Assembly: GCA_016177735.1 (NCBI GenBank) | Contig: JACOUS010000023.1 | Location: 124,001 to 188,000 of the forward strand | Source of the DNA: Ignavibacteriales bacterium | GTDB taxonomy: Bacteria; Bacteroidota; Ignavibacteria; Ignavibacteriales; Melioribacteraceae | DNA length: 64,000 bases | Direction of reading: 5' to 3' | Shown: piece after piece, positions 8,026 to 16,193 of the stretch | Layout of the letters: every line of letters begins with the position of its first letter | How positions within the stretch are numbered: the stretch's first letter is position 1 | The notes under the pieces: model-generated | Seen by the model: only the letters and a program-made list of their open reading frames with translations | Told to the model about the DNA's origin: nothing | Databases searched by the model: none | Program-made: the position numbers and the translations under genes

Positions 8026-8523
8026 ATGGCTGGCGCTGATGTTGGCGGCGATGGCGGCGGACACAGAAAGAAAAAAGGGAAACGCAAACCACCCAAGAGA
8101 ATGTCTATTCGCATAGATATGACTCCACTGGTGGACGTGGCTTTTTTACTGCTTACATTCTTTATGTTAACAACTGTGTTTCGCAAGCCGCAGACGCTTG
8201 AAATAAATTTACCACCGAAGGATACGGATATTAAAATTGCCGAATCGAATTTGATGACCATACGTGTTGATGATAAACATAATTTGTACTGGAATATGGG
8301 TATCGATATTCCGCAAAAATTGAAATACGAGGACTTGAGAAAATTTCTCGAACAAAAAGCTAAAGAGCATCCTAAATTGGTTGTGCTTGTTAAAATAGAC
8401 CGCAAGGGTAAATACCATATGATGGTTGATATTATTGATGAACTTAATTTGGCGAGCCTCACTCGTTTCTCGTTAGCTCCGATGACAGATATTGATAAGA
8501 AAGAAATGGCAAGAGCAACTTAA
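8026..8523 (+). CDS. exbD: Biopolymer transport protein ExbD (second copy)
   Basis: This 165-aa paralogue of the preceding gene begins after an aggagaataac ribosome site. The N-terminus is Gly/Asp then Lys-rich (ADVGGDGGGHRKKKGKRK), with the same DMTPLVD proton-conducting helix at about residues 32-50 and a periplasmic domain ending in SLTRFSLAPM. Paired ExbD genes downstream of ExbB are usual in Bacteroidota-type TonB operons and suggest a hetero-oligomeric motor. It is followed by tonB after 16 bases. Confidence 0.92.
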   Translation: MAGADVGGDGGGHRKKKGKRKPPKRMSIRIDMTPLVDVAFLLLTFFMLTTVFRKPQTLEINLPPKDTDIKIAESNLMTIRVDDKHNLYWNMGIDIPQKLKYEDLRKFLEQKAKEHPKLVVLVKIDRKGKYHMMVDIIDELNLASLTRFSLAPMTDIDKKEMARAT

Positions 8524-8539
8524 AGAGAGGAGAATTGAG

Positions 8540-9286
8540 ATGGAACAAACTATAGCAGTTAAAAATAACGGAGTCTATGGAGCCTTCGAATTGAAGAGAC
8601 TCTACCCGAGAAATTATTCCATCGGGGTGATAATAGCAGTTCTTCTTCATCTGCTTGCCATAAGCAGTTATTATATTATTCAAGCAATCAATAAAGAAGA
8701 TGATTTGGATTCCGCACCAATGGTTAGAATAATGAAGTACAGCGAACTTGGTCCGCCGCCTTCAATTGCAAATGAAGTTCCGCCGCAAGTTGCCGTAGCG
8801 GCTCAAGCGGCAGCACCAACGGTTGGTGTGCCGGTTCCGGTGCCGGATGATGAAGCTCCGCCCGAACAAACAATTGCTACTCAGGAAGAAATGAGCGCGG
8901 TTGCAGCACCTTCAATTGGAGACGACCTCGGCGGCGGTGCACAGATTACTCAGGATATTAAAATAGAAACACCGAGAGATGAAGACCCCGGCGTGGATGA
9001 TTTTGTTCCGGTAGAAAAATTTCCAGAGATGGTTGTTTCCGTTCAACCCGAATATCCTGAAATTGCAAGACGTGCCGGCATCACCGGAAAAATTTATGTA
9101 AAAGTATTGGTTGATAAAAGCGGTAAACCTAAAAAAGCAGTTATTATGAAATCCGATTCCGATTTGTTTAATGATGTTTCGATTGCCGCTGCAATGAAAT
9201 GTGCATTCACTCCGGCATTGCAAGGTAATCACCCTATCGCGGTTTGGATTGTCATTCCGTTTAGATTTGCTTTGCAAGGGCAGTAA
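8540..9286 (+). CDS. tonB: Energy transducer TonB
   Basis: This is a 248-aa protein. I chose ATG 8540, preceded by gagaggagaattgag, rather than the in-frame upstream start at 8492, which would overlap exbD and has no ribosome site. There is a cytoplasmic start, one membrane anchor (about 33-52), and a periplasmic Pro/Ala/Val-rich linker. The C-terminal TonB domain (about 155-248) has PEYPEIARRAGITGKIYVKV and a final VWIVIPFRFAL. It transmits the ExbBD proton-motor force to outer-membrane receptors such as the BtuB-like protein at 18563-20485. Its stop overlaps the next gene (TAATG). Confidence 0.93.
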   Translation: MEQTIAVKNNGVYGAFELKRLYPRNYSIGVIIAVLLHLLAISSYYIIQAINKEDDLDSAPMVRIMKYSELGPPPSIANEVPPQVAVAAQAAAPTVGVPVPVPDDEAPPEQTIATQEEMSAVAAPSIGDDLGGGAQITQDIKIETPRDEDPGVDDFVPVEKFPEMVVSVQPEYPEIARRAGITGKIYVKVLVDKSGKPKKAVIMKSDSDLFNDVSIAAAMKCAFTPALQGNHPIAVWIVIPFRFALQGQ

Positions 9287-9492
9287 TGAACACATTTATG
9301 AAATATGTTGCTATAACAGCCGGGGGGCTTTTTATATTCCTCGGCTTCGCAATAGTTTTTACAAATTTATTCCCGGACTATATCCCATCACAATTTAAAA
9401 TTATGATGGGAATAGTCTTCGTTCTTTACGGTGCTTTTAGAATTGTTACAACAATATTTAAACAGAGAAAACGTGAAGAGGAATCCGAGTAA
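9286..9492 (+). CDS. Small two-helix membrane protein
   Basis: This 68-aa protein has two hydrophobic segments (about 6-28 and 38-57) and a basic/acidic tail (KQRKREEESE). The start overlaps the tonB stop by one base, and the 3' end overlaps the next gene by 20 bases, so it is embedded in the operon and translationally coupled on both sides. I do not recognise the family. Position between tonB and the substrate-binding lipoprotein suggests an accessory membrane role, which is inference only. Confidence 0.65.
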   Translation: MNTFMKYVAITAGGLFIFLGFAIVFTNLFPDYIPSQFKIMMGIVFVLYGAFRIVTTIFKQRKREEESE

Positions 9493-10342
9493 AATTTTAT
9501 TATTGATCCCGGTACTTACAGTTTGGTTTGCCGGATGCAAACCGGAACCGAAAGAGACTCCGACGAAAGGGAAATTAAATTGTCTCGTTGATGAATCTTT
9601 GTTCAATGTTGTGAAAGACGAAAAGGACATCTTTACGGATTTGTACAAAGAAACCAATGTTGAATTAACTACCGTAAAAGCAAGAGAAGGGATAGCAGCT
9701 GTTTTTAACGGTGATGCTAAAATGTTTGTAAGCTCTCGCAATTTGAATGATGAAGAAAAAGCTTTCATGAAAAAAAGTAATTCCGGTGTAAAGGTTTTCA
9801 AGTTTAGTTACGATGGGCTTGTTCTAATTGTGAAGAATAATGAAAGCATTGACCGGATAATGATTGACGATTTGAAGAATCTTCTGCTCGGAGTTGATAA
9901 AAAATATAAGATAACGATACCCGAACAGAATTCCGGTGTGTATGAATATCTGAAAAATGAACTGCTCGAAGGAAAAGAACCGGTTAATGTTTCTATCGCA
10001 CAAAATGAAAATGAGGTAATAAATAAAATTAAAGAAGGTCGTTCCGTTATCGGCATTGTTGGTTTTAACGCATTGAAAGATTTTAATGAAATAAAGACTT
10101 TGAAGATAGGCATAAAAGAAAACTACTCTACCGGAACAACATATTACGAACCGCATCCGGGTTATTTTGTTAACGGCGAATATCCGTTGATGCGCGCAAA
10201 TGTAATTCTTATTAATGAAATTGGTCTTCGTGTTGCATCCGGGTTCACAACATTTCTTACAAGTACCGAAGGTCAAAAAATTGTTTTGAAAAATAATTTG
10301 GGACCGGCAGCCGTACCGGTAAAACTTAATCAAATAAACTAA
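9473..10342 (+). CDS. PstS-like periplasmic substrate-binding lipoprotein
   Basis: I start this 289-aa protein at GTG 9473 because it gives a clean lipoprotein signal: basic KRNPSK, a hydrophobic core and a lipobox ending in WFAGC. The longer frame from 9431 would put hydrophilic residues before the signal. The body resembles PBP-like phosphate/anion-binding proteins (SSRNLNDEEKAF, DGLVLIVKNNES, NSGVYEYLKNELL, IGIVGFNALK, TFLTSTEGQKIV). No ABC permease or ATPase is nearby. In related genomes such proteins accompany ExbB/ExbD/TonB genes, so a role with the TonB machinery rather than phosphate import is possible. It overlaps the previous gene by 20 bases and is followed by the TPR gene. Confidence 0.8.
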   Translation: MKRNPSKILLLIPVLTVWFAGCKPEPKETPTKGKLNCLVDESLFNVVKDEKDIFTDLYKETNVELTTVKAREGIAAVFNGDAKMFVSSRNLNDEEKAFMKKSNSGVKVFKFSYDGLVLIVKNNESIDRIMIDDLKNLLLGVDKKYKITIPEQNSGVYEYLKNELLEGKEPVNVSIAQNENEVINKIKEGRSVIGIVGFNALKDFNEIKTLKIGIKENYSTGTTYYEPHPGYFVNGEYPLMRANVILINEIGLRVASGFTTFLTSTEGQKIVLKNNLGPAAVPVKLNQIN

Positions 10343-10354
10343 ACGGTATCCAAG

Positions 10355-11743
10355 ATGAAAAAAAATATTATTGTAGTGTTGGTTGTTTTGCTGACGGCAG
10401 TTCTCACAAATGCTCAGGATAAAATTAAAGAAGCCGAAACAGCATTAAAACAAAAAGATTACGATAAAGCGCTTGGCATCGCAAAAGAACTTTTAGATTC
10501 AGGTTCTGTAAACGACGCTTCAAAAGTTTTGATACAACTCCAGCAAATCAACAGCAGTGATAAAAAAGTTTTCGAATACCTTGGCGACGCCTATGCTAAA
10601 ATGAATGTTGGGGAACTGGCAATCACAAACTATGAAGAAGCTGAAGCGCTGGATTCTACGAATGTCGAATTGAAATTTAAAACCGCACAACTTTTGTACA
10701 AACAGAAACGCTACAAAGATGCCGTTAACAAGTATTTGAAAATTATTTCATTTGATCTGCAGAATGCAAAAGCTTATCTGGAAGGCGCACAGATTTTGTA
10801 CCTCGCAAAACTCTATTCCGATGCCGCGCTTATGTATGAAAAATATCTCGCTCTCGATCAAACAAAAGATGCTTATCAAAAAATTACAAAAGCATTGCTC
10901 GAAATTAAAAATTACGATAAAGCATTTAGTTTTAGTACCGATGGGCTGTCAAAATATCCCGGTGATTTGGCGGTAACTAAAAATGCCGCAGTATCTGCAT
11001 ACGCATTAAAGAAATTTGAAGACGCCGCAAAATATTATTCCGCTTTGCCGGATTCACAGTTAACTACTAATGATCTCGTAAATGCCGCTCGCTCATTCCA
11101 GCAGTCAAAATCAGATTCCCTTGCATTGATCTATTTTGAAAAAGCTGTTAATCAAGACAGCTCGCTTTCAAGTATTTACATGGACATTGCCAATTATAAT
11201 TATCTGAATAAAAATTACGATGCGGCGGTAAAGTATTACAATGCAAAAATCAAAAGCGATTCAACATTTGAACCGGCATACCGATTTATGGCTTTTGCGT
11301 TGATGCAGCAAAAAAATTATGAAGCAACGAGAGCAGCATTTTTAAAAGCTGTGGCATTGAATGATACTCTTGTCCCGACAAAATTTTGGCTTGCGCAAAC
11401 CTACAGGCAGCTGGATTCATTATCGCAAGCGGCGGATCAATATCAGAAGATGCTCGATGTTATCGGCAATAGTGATCAGCAATTTAAAAATGAATGTGCA
11501 GAAGCTTACGGATTTTTAGGACAGCGAGCTTTCGAAAGAAAAAATTACGGCGGGGCAGTCGGTTACTTGAGAAAAGCAGTTGTACAGAAAAGTGATGTAC
11601 TCGGTTACAAAGTTATGCTCGCATCATCGCTCCATCAAAACGGAAATATTGACGAAGCAATTTCCTGGTACAAAAGAATTTTGGCGATCGATTCTAAAAA
11701 TGAAGTTGCTAAAAAAGGATTAAGAATGCTGAGCGCCGATTAA
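10355..11743 (+). CDS. Exported tetratricopeptide-repeat protein
   Basis: This 462-aa protein has a signal peptide (basic MKKN, hydrophobic core, cleavage near TNAQ) and then about ten TPR units from residue 21 to the end. Examples are EYLGDAYAKMNVGELAITNYEEAEALD, KYLKIISFDLQNAKAYLEGA and ISWYKRILAIDSKNEVAKKG in shortened form. TPR arrays bind other proteins; this one should act in the periplasm. It is the last gene of the exbB operon, 12 bases after the PstS-like gene, and probably scaffolds a complex at the TonB motor or the outer membrane. Confidence 0.88.
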   Translation: MKKNIIVVLVVLLTAVLTNAQDKIKEAETALKQKDYDKALGIAKELLDSGSVNDASKVLIQLQQINSSDKKVFEYLGDAYAKMNVGELAITNYEEAEALDSTNVELKFKTAQLLYKQKRYKDAVNKYLKIISFDLQNAKAYLEGAQILYLAKLYSDAALMYEKYLALDQTKDAYQKITKALLEIKNYDKAFSFSTDGLSKYPGDLAVTKNAAVSAYALKKFEDAAKYYSALPDSQLTTNDLVNAARSFQQSKSDSLALIYFEKAVNQDSSLSSIYMDIANYNYLNKNYDAAVKYYNAKIKSDSTFEPAYRFMAFALMQQKNYEATRAAFLKAVALNDTLVPTKFWLAQTYRQLDSLSQAADQYQKMLDVIGNSDQQFKNECAEAYGFLGQRAFERKNYGGAVGYLRKAVVQKSDVLGYKVMLASSLHQNGNIDEAISWYKRILAIDSKNEVAKKGLRMLSAD

Positions 11744-11857
11744 CGGCACTTCGTTCTATTGCGGAAGTAAACTTACAATAGAGAAGTAAATTTTATTTGT
11801 TCACATTTTTTGTAAGTGGCATGCTGAAGAGGGCTCTTAACAATTTAATCAGCGGGA

Positions 11858-12058
11858 ATGGAACAAATGGGAATTCTGAAACTTGCTGCTTACGTGTGTC
11901 CGAAAGATTTGAAATTATACGAAGAGAATTTAATCTCCCGTAAAACATTGAGATTGGCTTTTTGGATAAAAGCAGCTGCGAAAATTTATCTGATTATAAT
12001 CGGCTTATATCTTATTGTGAAAGCATCGGAGGTTATTGCTTCGCTGATAATTAGATAG
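11858..12058 (+). CDS. Possible small membrane protein (uncertain)
   Basis: This 66-aa ORF starts at ATG 11858 or ATG 11867, with a weak purine-rich agcggga upstream. The C-terminal half is a single membrane helix (IYLIIIGLYLIVKASEVIASLII) after a charged stretch. It has no recognised family, lies 115 bases beyond the TPR gene, and ends immediately before the duplicated RNA-like motif at 12064. It may be a real small protein or chance. Confidence 0.35.
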   Translation: MEQMGILKLAAYVCPKDLKLYEENLISRKTLRLAFWIKAAAKIYLIIIGLYLIVKASEVIASLIIR

Positions 12059-12063
12059 GTAAT

Positions 12064-12236
12064 AAAAGTTCCGTTAACTATGTTAGCGGAAGAGACACCT
12101 CCAGTCTCATGCCACTGTGAAGCCGGCATGTCCCCGTGCCGGCTTCCGTTTATTAACAAGACCGGAGGTTAAAAGTTTTACTGTTGTAAAAGTTTCGTTA
12201 GCCACACTTACGGAAAAGAGATACCTCCAGTATCAT
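12064..12236 (+). ncRNA. Tandem structured motif with CCUCC-loop hairpins (candidate RNA)
   Basis: Two copies (12064-12110 and 12188-12236) align over 49 columns with one 2-base gap. Each can form a first hairpin. Copy A is TTCCGTTAAC-TAT-GTTAGCGGAA with 10 pairs; copy B has 8 of 9 pairs around loop CCACA. Each can also form a second hairpin exposing CTCCA: copy A GAGAC/GTCTC around ACCTCCA, copy B GATAC/GTATC around CTCCA. The exposed CCUCC could pair with Shine-Dalgarno sequences. Between the copies is a strong hairpin (GAAGCCGGCA/TGCCGGCTTC) and a GGAGGTT segment complementary to the loop. The strand and any transcript are inferred. Confidence 0.4.
12118..12145 (+). terminator. Strong GC hairpin, possible terminator
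   Basis: GAAGCCGGCA and TGCCGGCTTC form a perfect 10-bp stem around TGTCCCCG, followed by cgtttatt. The T-run is poor, so it may instead be part of the flanking RNA-like element. It would be suited to ending transcripts from the exbB operon side. Confidence 0.35.
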
Positions 12237-12626
12237 ACAGAGTTGGTCTTTTGATTTGCTCTCCAACTTTTAAGACAATCCCAAAAAATGGGGAAGAAAT
12301 TTATAAATTTTTTTTGATATAAAGCCTTTCTATTAATCCGAAAATTTTACATCGGGCAACTCTTCTGCAAATATTAAAAAGATGTTCGCTGCAATGCCTC
12401 TCGGAAATAAATCTCTTATATTTGGAATCGGTTATTATGATTTTTTGTCTTAATTAGAATTCTTGTAATAATTTCGAAAATACTTTGTGCTTTTGTGTCT
12501 TCGCGGCTGTTTATGTTTTTGTTTTCGCCACCAAGTCACCGAGACACTAAATAAGACCATTCTAAAAAACTTTGACCGTAAAAATCATTTTAACATCAAA
12601 AAAAATATTTAGGAGAAAATTTATAA

Positions 12627-14096
12627 ATGGCTGCTGCAGATAAAAATAACAAAGCAGATATCGGTTTAATCGGGCTGGCAGTGATGGGAGAAAATCTTGT
12701 TCTCAACATGGAAAACCACGGCTTTAGTGTTGCCGTTTATAACCGAACAATAGATAAAGTAAATCATTTTGTTAACGGAAGAGGAAACGGAAAAAAAATT
12801 ATCGGAACGAATTCCATTGAGGAACTCACTGCCTCATTAAAATCTCCGCGCAAAATTATGTTGATGGTAAAAGCCGGCAAACCGGTTGATGATTTTATTG
12901 AACTGTTGATTCCGCATCTTGATGAAGGTGATATAATAATAGACGGCGGCAACTCACACTTTCCGGATTCGATGAGGAGAACAAAATACCTTGAAGAAAA
13001 AGGATTATTGTTTATCGGAACCGGAGTTTCCGGAGGTGAAGAAGGCGCGTTAAACGGTCCTTCAATTATGCCGGGCGGTTCGCCGCAAGCATGGGAACAT
13101 GTCAAACCAATCTTCCAATCAATAGCTGCAAAAGTTGAAGATGGAACGCCGTGCTGCGATTGGGTTGGTGAAAACGGTGCCGGTCACTTTGTTAAAATGG
13201 TTCACAACGGAATTGAGTACGGCGATATGCAATTAATTTCCGAAACATATCACATCATGAAAGATTTAGTTGGCTTGAGTTACGATGAAATGCACGAAGT
13301 ATTTAAAGAATGGAACGAAGGAGAATTGAACAGCTACTTAATAGAAATTACACGCGACATTCTTGCATTTAAAGATGAAGACGGCTTGCCGCTTGTCGAA
13401 AAAATTCTTGATACTGCCGGGCAAAAAGGAACCGGCAAGTGGACTGTAACGGCATCACTCGATGTTGGCGCACCGTTAACATTGATTGGAGAAGCAGTTT
13501 ACGGCAGAACTCTCTCGGCGTTAAAAAAAGAAAGAACAGAGGCTTCAAAAATTTTGAACGGACCAAAGCCAAAACTTGAAGGGGACAAAAAACAATTCAT
13601 CGAAGATCTTCGCAAAGCATTGTATGCTTCCAAAATTGTTTCGTACGCGCAAGGATATGTTTTGATGCGATACGCGGCGCAAGAATACGGATGGAATTTG
13701 AATTACGGCGGAATTGCTTTAATGTGGCGAGGCGGATGTATCATTCGTTCGGTCTTCCTCGGTAAAATCAAAGAAGCGTTTGATAAAAATCCGAATCTCA
13801 CAAATTTATTGCTGGATCCGTTCTTCAAAGAAAAAATTGAATCATCACAAGATGCATGGCGAAGAGTTCTTTCCGCTTCCGTGTTGAACGGAATTTGGAC
13901 GCCGGCACTTTCAACCGCAGTGAATTATTTTGACGGCTTCCGCAACGGAAGACTTCCGGCAAATTTATTGCAAGCCCAGCGCGATTATTTTGGCGCGCAC
14001 ACTTATGAAAGAGTTGATAAACCGCGCGGAGAATTTTTTCATACTAACTGGACCGGAAGAGGCGGTGCTACTGCATCTTCCACATATAATGTTTAA
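12627..14096 (+). CDS. gnd: 6-phosphogluconate dehydrogenase (decarboxylating)
   Basis: This 489-aa protein is close to the usual ~470-480 aa. It has a Rossmann NADP-binding start (IGLIGLAVMGENLVLNME, then YNRT), the family signature IIDGGNSHF, and the catalytic region ending HFVKMVHNGIEYGDMQ with the Lys and His-Asn expected for decarboxylation. The C-terminal all-helical domain ends in the HTNWTGRGG substrate loop. It oxidises 6-phosphogluconate to ribulose-5-phosphate with NADPH formation in the cytosolic oxidative pentose-phosphate pathway. It starts after aggagaaaatttata. Transketolase follows after 30 bases, making a small pentose-phosphate operon. No zwf is present in the window. Confidence 0.95.
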   Translation: MAAADKNNKADIGLIGLAVMGENLVLNMENHGFSVAVYNRTIDKVNHFVNGRGNGKKIIGTNSIEELTASLKSPRKIMLMVKAGKPVDDFIELLIPHLDEGDIIIDGGNSHFPDSMRRTKYLEEKGLLFIGTGVSGGEEGALNGPSIMPGGSPQAWEHVKPIFQSIAAKVEDGTPCCDWVGENGAGHFVKMVHNGIEYGDMQLISETYHIMKDLVGLSYDEMHEVFKEWNEGELNSYLIEITRDILAFKDEDGLPLVEKILDTAGQKGTGKWTVTASLDVGAPLTLIGEAVYGRTLSALKKERTEASKILNGPKPKLEGDKKQFIEDLRKALYASKIVSYAQGYVLMRYAAQEYGWNLNYGGIALMWRGGCIIRSVFLGKIKEAFDKNPNLTNLLLDPFFKEKIESSQDAWRRVLSASVLNGIWTPALSTAVNYFDGFRNGRLPANLLQAQRDYFGAHTYERVDKPRGEFFHTNWTGRGGATASSTYNV

Positions 14097-14126
14097 TTTT
14101 TCACTTTAGAAAAAACGGAATCTTAC

Positions 14127-16142
14127 ATGTTCGAAGAAAATAATATTGATGATAAAGAAATTATGAGCCTTGCCTCAAATACAATCAGAATTTTATGTGC
14201 CGAAGGAGTTGAAAAAGCAAAGTCGGGTCACCCCGGTATGCCGATGGGCATGGCTGATGTTGCATTAATTCTGTGGACGGAATTTTTAAAACATAATCCC
14301 GAAGAACCGAACTGGATTAACCGTGATCGTTTTGTACTTTCTGCCGGACACGGTTCGATGCTTTTATATTCGCTTCTTCATTTGAGCGGATACGACTGCA
14401 CACTCGATGATTTAAAAACTTTCAGACAATTGAACAGCAGAACGCCCGGTCATCCCGAACACGGATTATTGCCCGGTGTTGAAACTACTACCGGTCCCCT
14501 CGGACAAGGTTTTGGAAACGGTGTCGGAATGGCAATTGCCGCAAAGATGACTGCGGCTCGATTCAATGATGAAAAAAATCAATTGACCGGAAATCATTTC
14601 ATTTACGGAATTGTAAGCGACGGCGATTTGATGGAAGGTGTGTCGCACGAAGCCGCATCGATTGCCGGGCATTTGAAACTCGGCAACATTATTTATTTCT
14701 ACGATGACAACAACATTACCATCGAAGGAAAAACAGATTTAACATTTTCCGAAGATGTTGGGAAAAGATTTGAAGCATACGGCTGGCATGTTTTGCACAC
14801 AAGCGCTTACGATCATGATGGAATTAGAAATGCAATCCGCACGGCACAAAATGAAAAAGAGAGACCGGCAATTATTATCACAAAATCTAACATCGGTTTT
14901 GGAAGCCCGGGCAAAGTGAATACCGCTGAAGTACACGGCGCTCCGCTCGGCGCAGATGAATTAATTGCTACGAAGAAAAACCTGAATTGGAAATTCAACG
15001 GCGAGTTCTTTATCCCCGAAGAAGTGAAAAATATTTTTGCTTCAAGAAAAATAGAATTGAAGAAAATTCACGATGAATGGAAGAAAGATTTTGACGAATG
15101 GAAAAAATCGAATAAAGAAAAATCCGAATTGCTCGAAAAATATTTAAACGGTACATTGCCCGAAAATTTGGAAGAAGAATTATTGAATGCCGTATCAAAA
15201 GAACCGAATGCAACTCGTTCGCTTTCGGGAAAAATTATTCAAAAAATTGCTCAGCTTGTTCCGAATTTTGTCGGCGGCTCTGCAGATCTCGCGCCTTCAA
15301 CAAATACAATTATGAACGGGTTTGATTCGATAGAACCCGGAAAATTTTCGGGTAGAAATTTCCATTTCGGAATACGCGAGCACGGCATGGGTGCTGTTCT
15401 AAATGGAATTTCATTGTACGGAGGTTTCAGAACTTTCGGTGCTACTTTTCTTGTCTTCTCGGATTACATGCGTCCAACGATCAGGCTTGCCTCAATTATG
15501 GAATTGCCCGTTACTTATGTCTTCACACATGATAGTATCTTCCTCGGCGAAGACGGACCAACTCACCAGCCGGTTGAACATGCCGCAGTACTGCGTGCAA
15601 TTCCGCACGTAACAGTTATTCGTCCGGCAGATGCTTACGAAACTGCGATGGCTTGGGCTTATGCTTTGAGAAATAAAAAATATCCGGTTGCATTCATGCT
15701 CACGCGCCAAAAAGTTGAAGCTTTCGAAAGAGATTCCGATTTCGATCCGAAAGAAATTTTAAAGGGCGCATACATAATTTCGAAAGAAAAAAAGAACAAA
15801 CTTGATTTTGTAATTACGGCAAGCGGCTCGGAAGTTCCGGCTGCCGCTGCCGCGAAGAAGATTTTAGAAAACGAATATTCAATCCGCGTTGTTTCAATTC
15901 CTTCACGGGAAATTTTTGAAAGACAAAGTGATGAATATAAAACCAAAATTTTCCCGGCAGATGTTCCGATTGTTGTTATTGAAGCGGCTTCGATGACCGG
16001 ATGGGGTGATTTGTTCAGACAAAAATTGTTAACAATTGGAATGACAAGTTTCGGTGCATCGGCTCCGTATAAATCACTGGCGGAAAAATTCGGCTTCACT
16101 GCTCAGCAAACGGCAGATAAAATTAAGAACTGGCTGAAGTAG
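14127..16142 (+). CDS. tkt: Transketolase
   Basis: This 671-aa protein is of standard full length. The N-terminal diphosphate-binding domain has KSGHPGMPMGMADV, TGPLGQGFGNGVGMA and the thiamine diphosphate motif SDGDLMEG followed by YDDNNITIEG. The central domain carries GGSADLAPST, FGIREHGMGA and EDGPTHQPVEH, and the C-terminal domain has ASGSEV. It transfers two-carbon units between sugar phosphates in the non-oxidative pentose-phosphate pathway, consistent with the gnd gene just upstream. A Glu/Lys-rich linker at about residues 300-345 separates the first two domains, as is common in this family. Confidence 0.95.
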   Translation: MFEENNIDDKEIMSLASNTIRILCAEGVEKAKSGHPGMPMGMADVALILWTEFLKHNPEEPNWINRDRFVLSAGHGSMLLYSLLHLSGYDCTLDDLKTFRQLNSRTPGHPEHGLLPGVETTTGPLGQGFGNGVGMAIAAKMTAARFNDEKNQLTGNHFIYGIVSDGDLMEGVSHEAASIAGHLKLGNIIYFYDDNNITIEGKTDLTFSEDVGKRFEAYGWHVLHTSAYDHDGIRNAIRTAQNEKERPAIIITKSNIGFGSPGKVNTAEVHGAPLGADELIATKKNLNWKFNGEFFIPEEVKNIFASRKIELKKIHDEWKKDFDEWKKSNKEKSELLEKYLNGTLPENLEEELLNAVSKEPNATRSLSGKIIQKIAQLVPNFVGGSADLAPSTNTIMNGFDSIEPGKFSGRNFHFGIREHGMGAVLNGISLYGGFRTFGATFLVFSDYMRPTIRLASIMELPVTYVFTHDSIFLGEDGPTHQPVEHAAVLRAIPHVTVIRPADAYETAMAWAYALRNKKYPVAFMLTRQKVEAFERDSDFDPKEILKGAYIISKEKKNKLDFVITASGSEVPAAAAAKKILENEYSIRVVSIPSREIFERQSDEYKTKIFPADVPIVVIEAASMTGWGDLFRQKLLTIGMTSFGASAPYKSLAEKFGFTAQQTADKIKNWLK

Positions 16143-16193
16143 TTATCTGCAAGAAATGAGAGACGGTTTAATACTTTTTAGTTTTAAATAGAA

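Larger units (their letters stand above)
12059..12626. other. Long intergenic region with duplicated RNA-like motif
   Basis: No convincing gene is seen in 568 bases. It holds two diverged copies of a ~48-nt motif (12064-12110, 12188-12236), a 10-bp stem hairpin between them (12118-12145) and, near 12490-12560, fragments of the 'gtgtcttcgcgg / caccgagacac' repeat type. The gnd ribosome site aggagaaa is at its end. Confidence 0.6.

Noticed and set aside
9473-10342. Phosphate ABC importer
   Set aside because: Only a PstS-like protein is present; no PstC, PstA, PstB or PhoU gene is nearby, and the gene sits in a TonB-motor operon.
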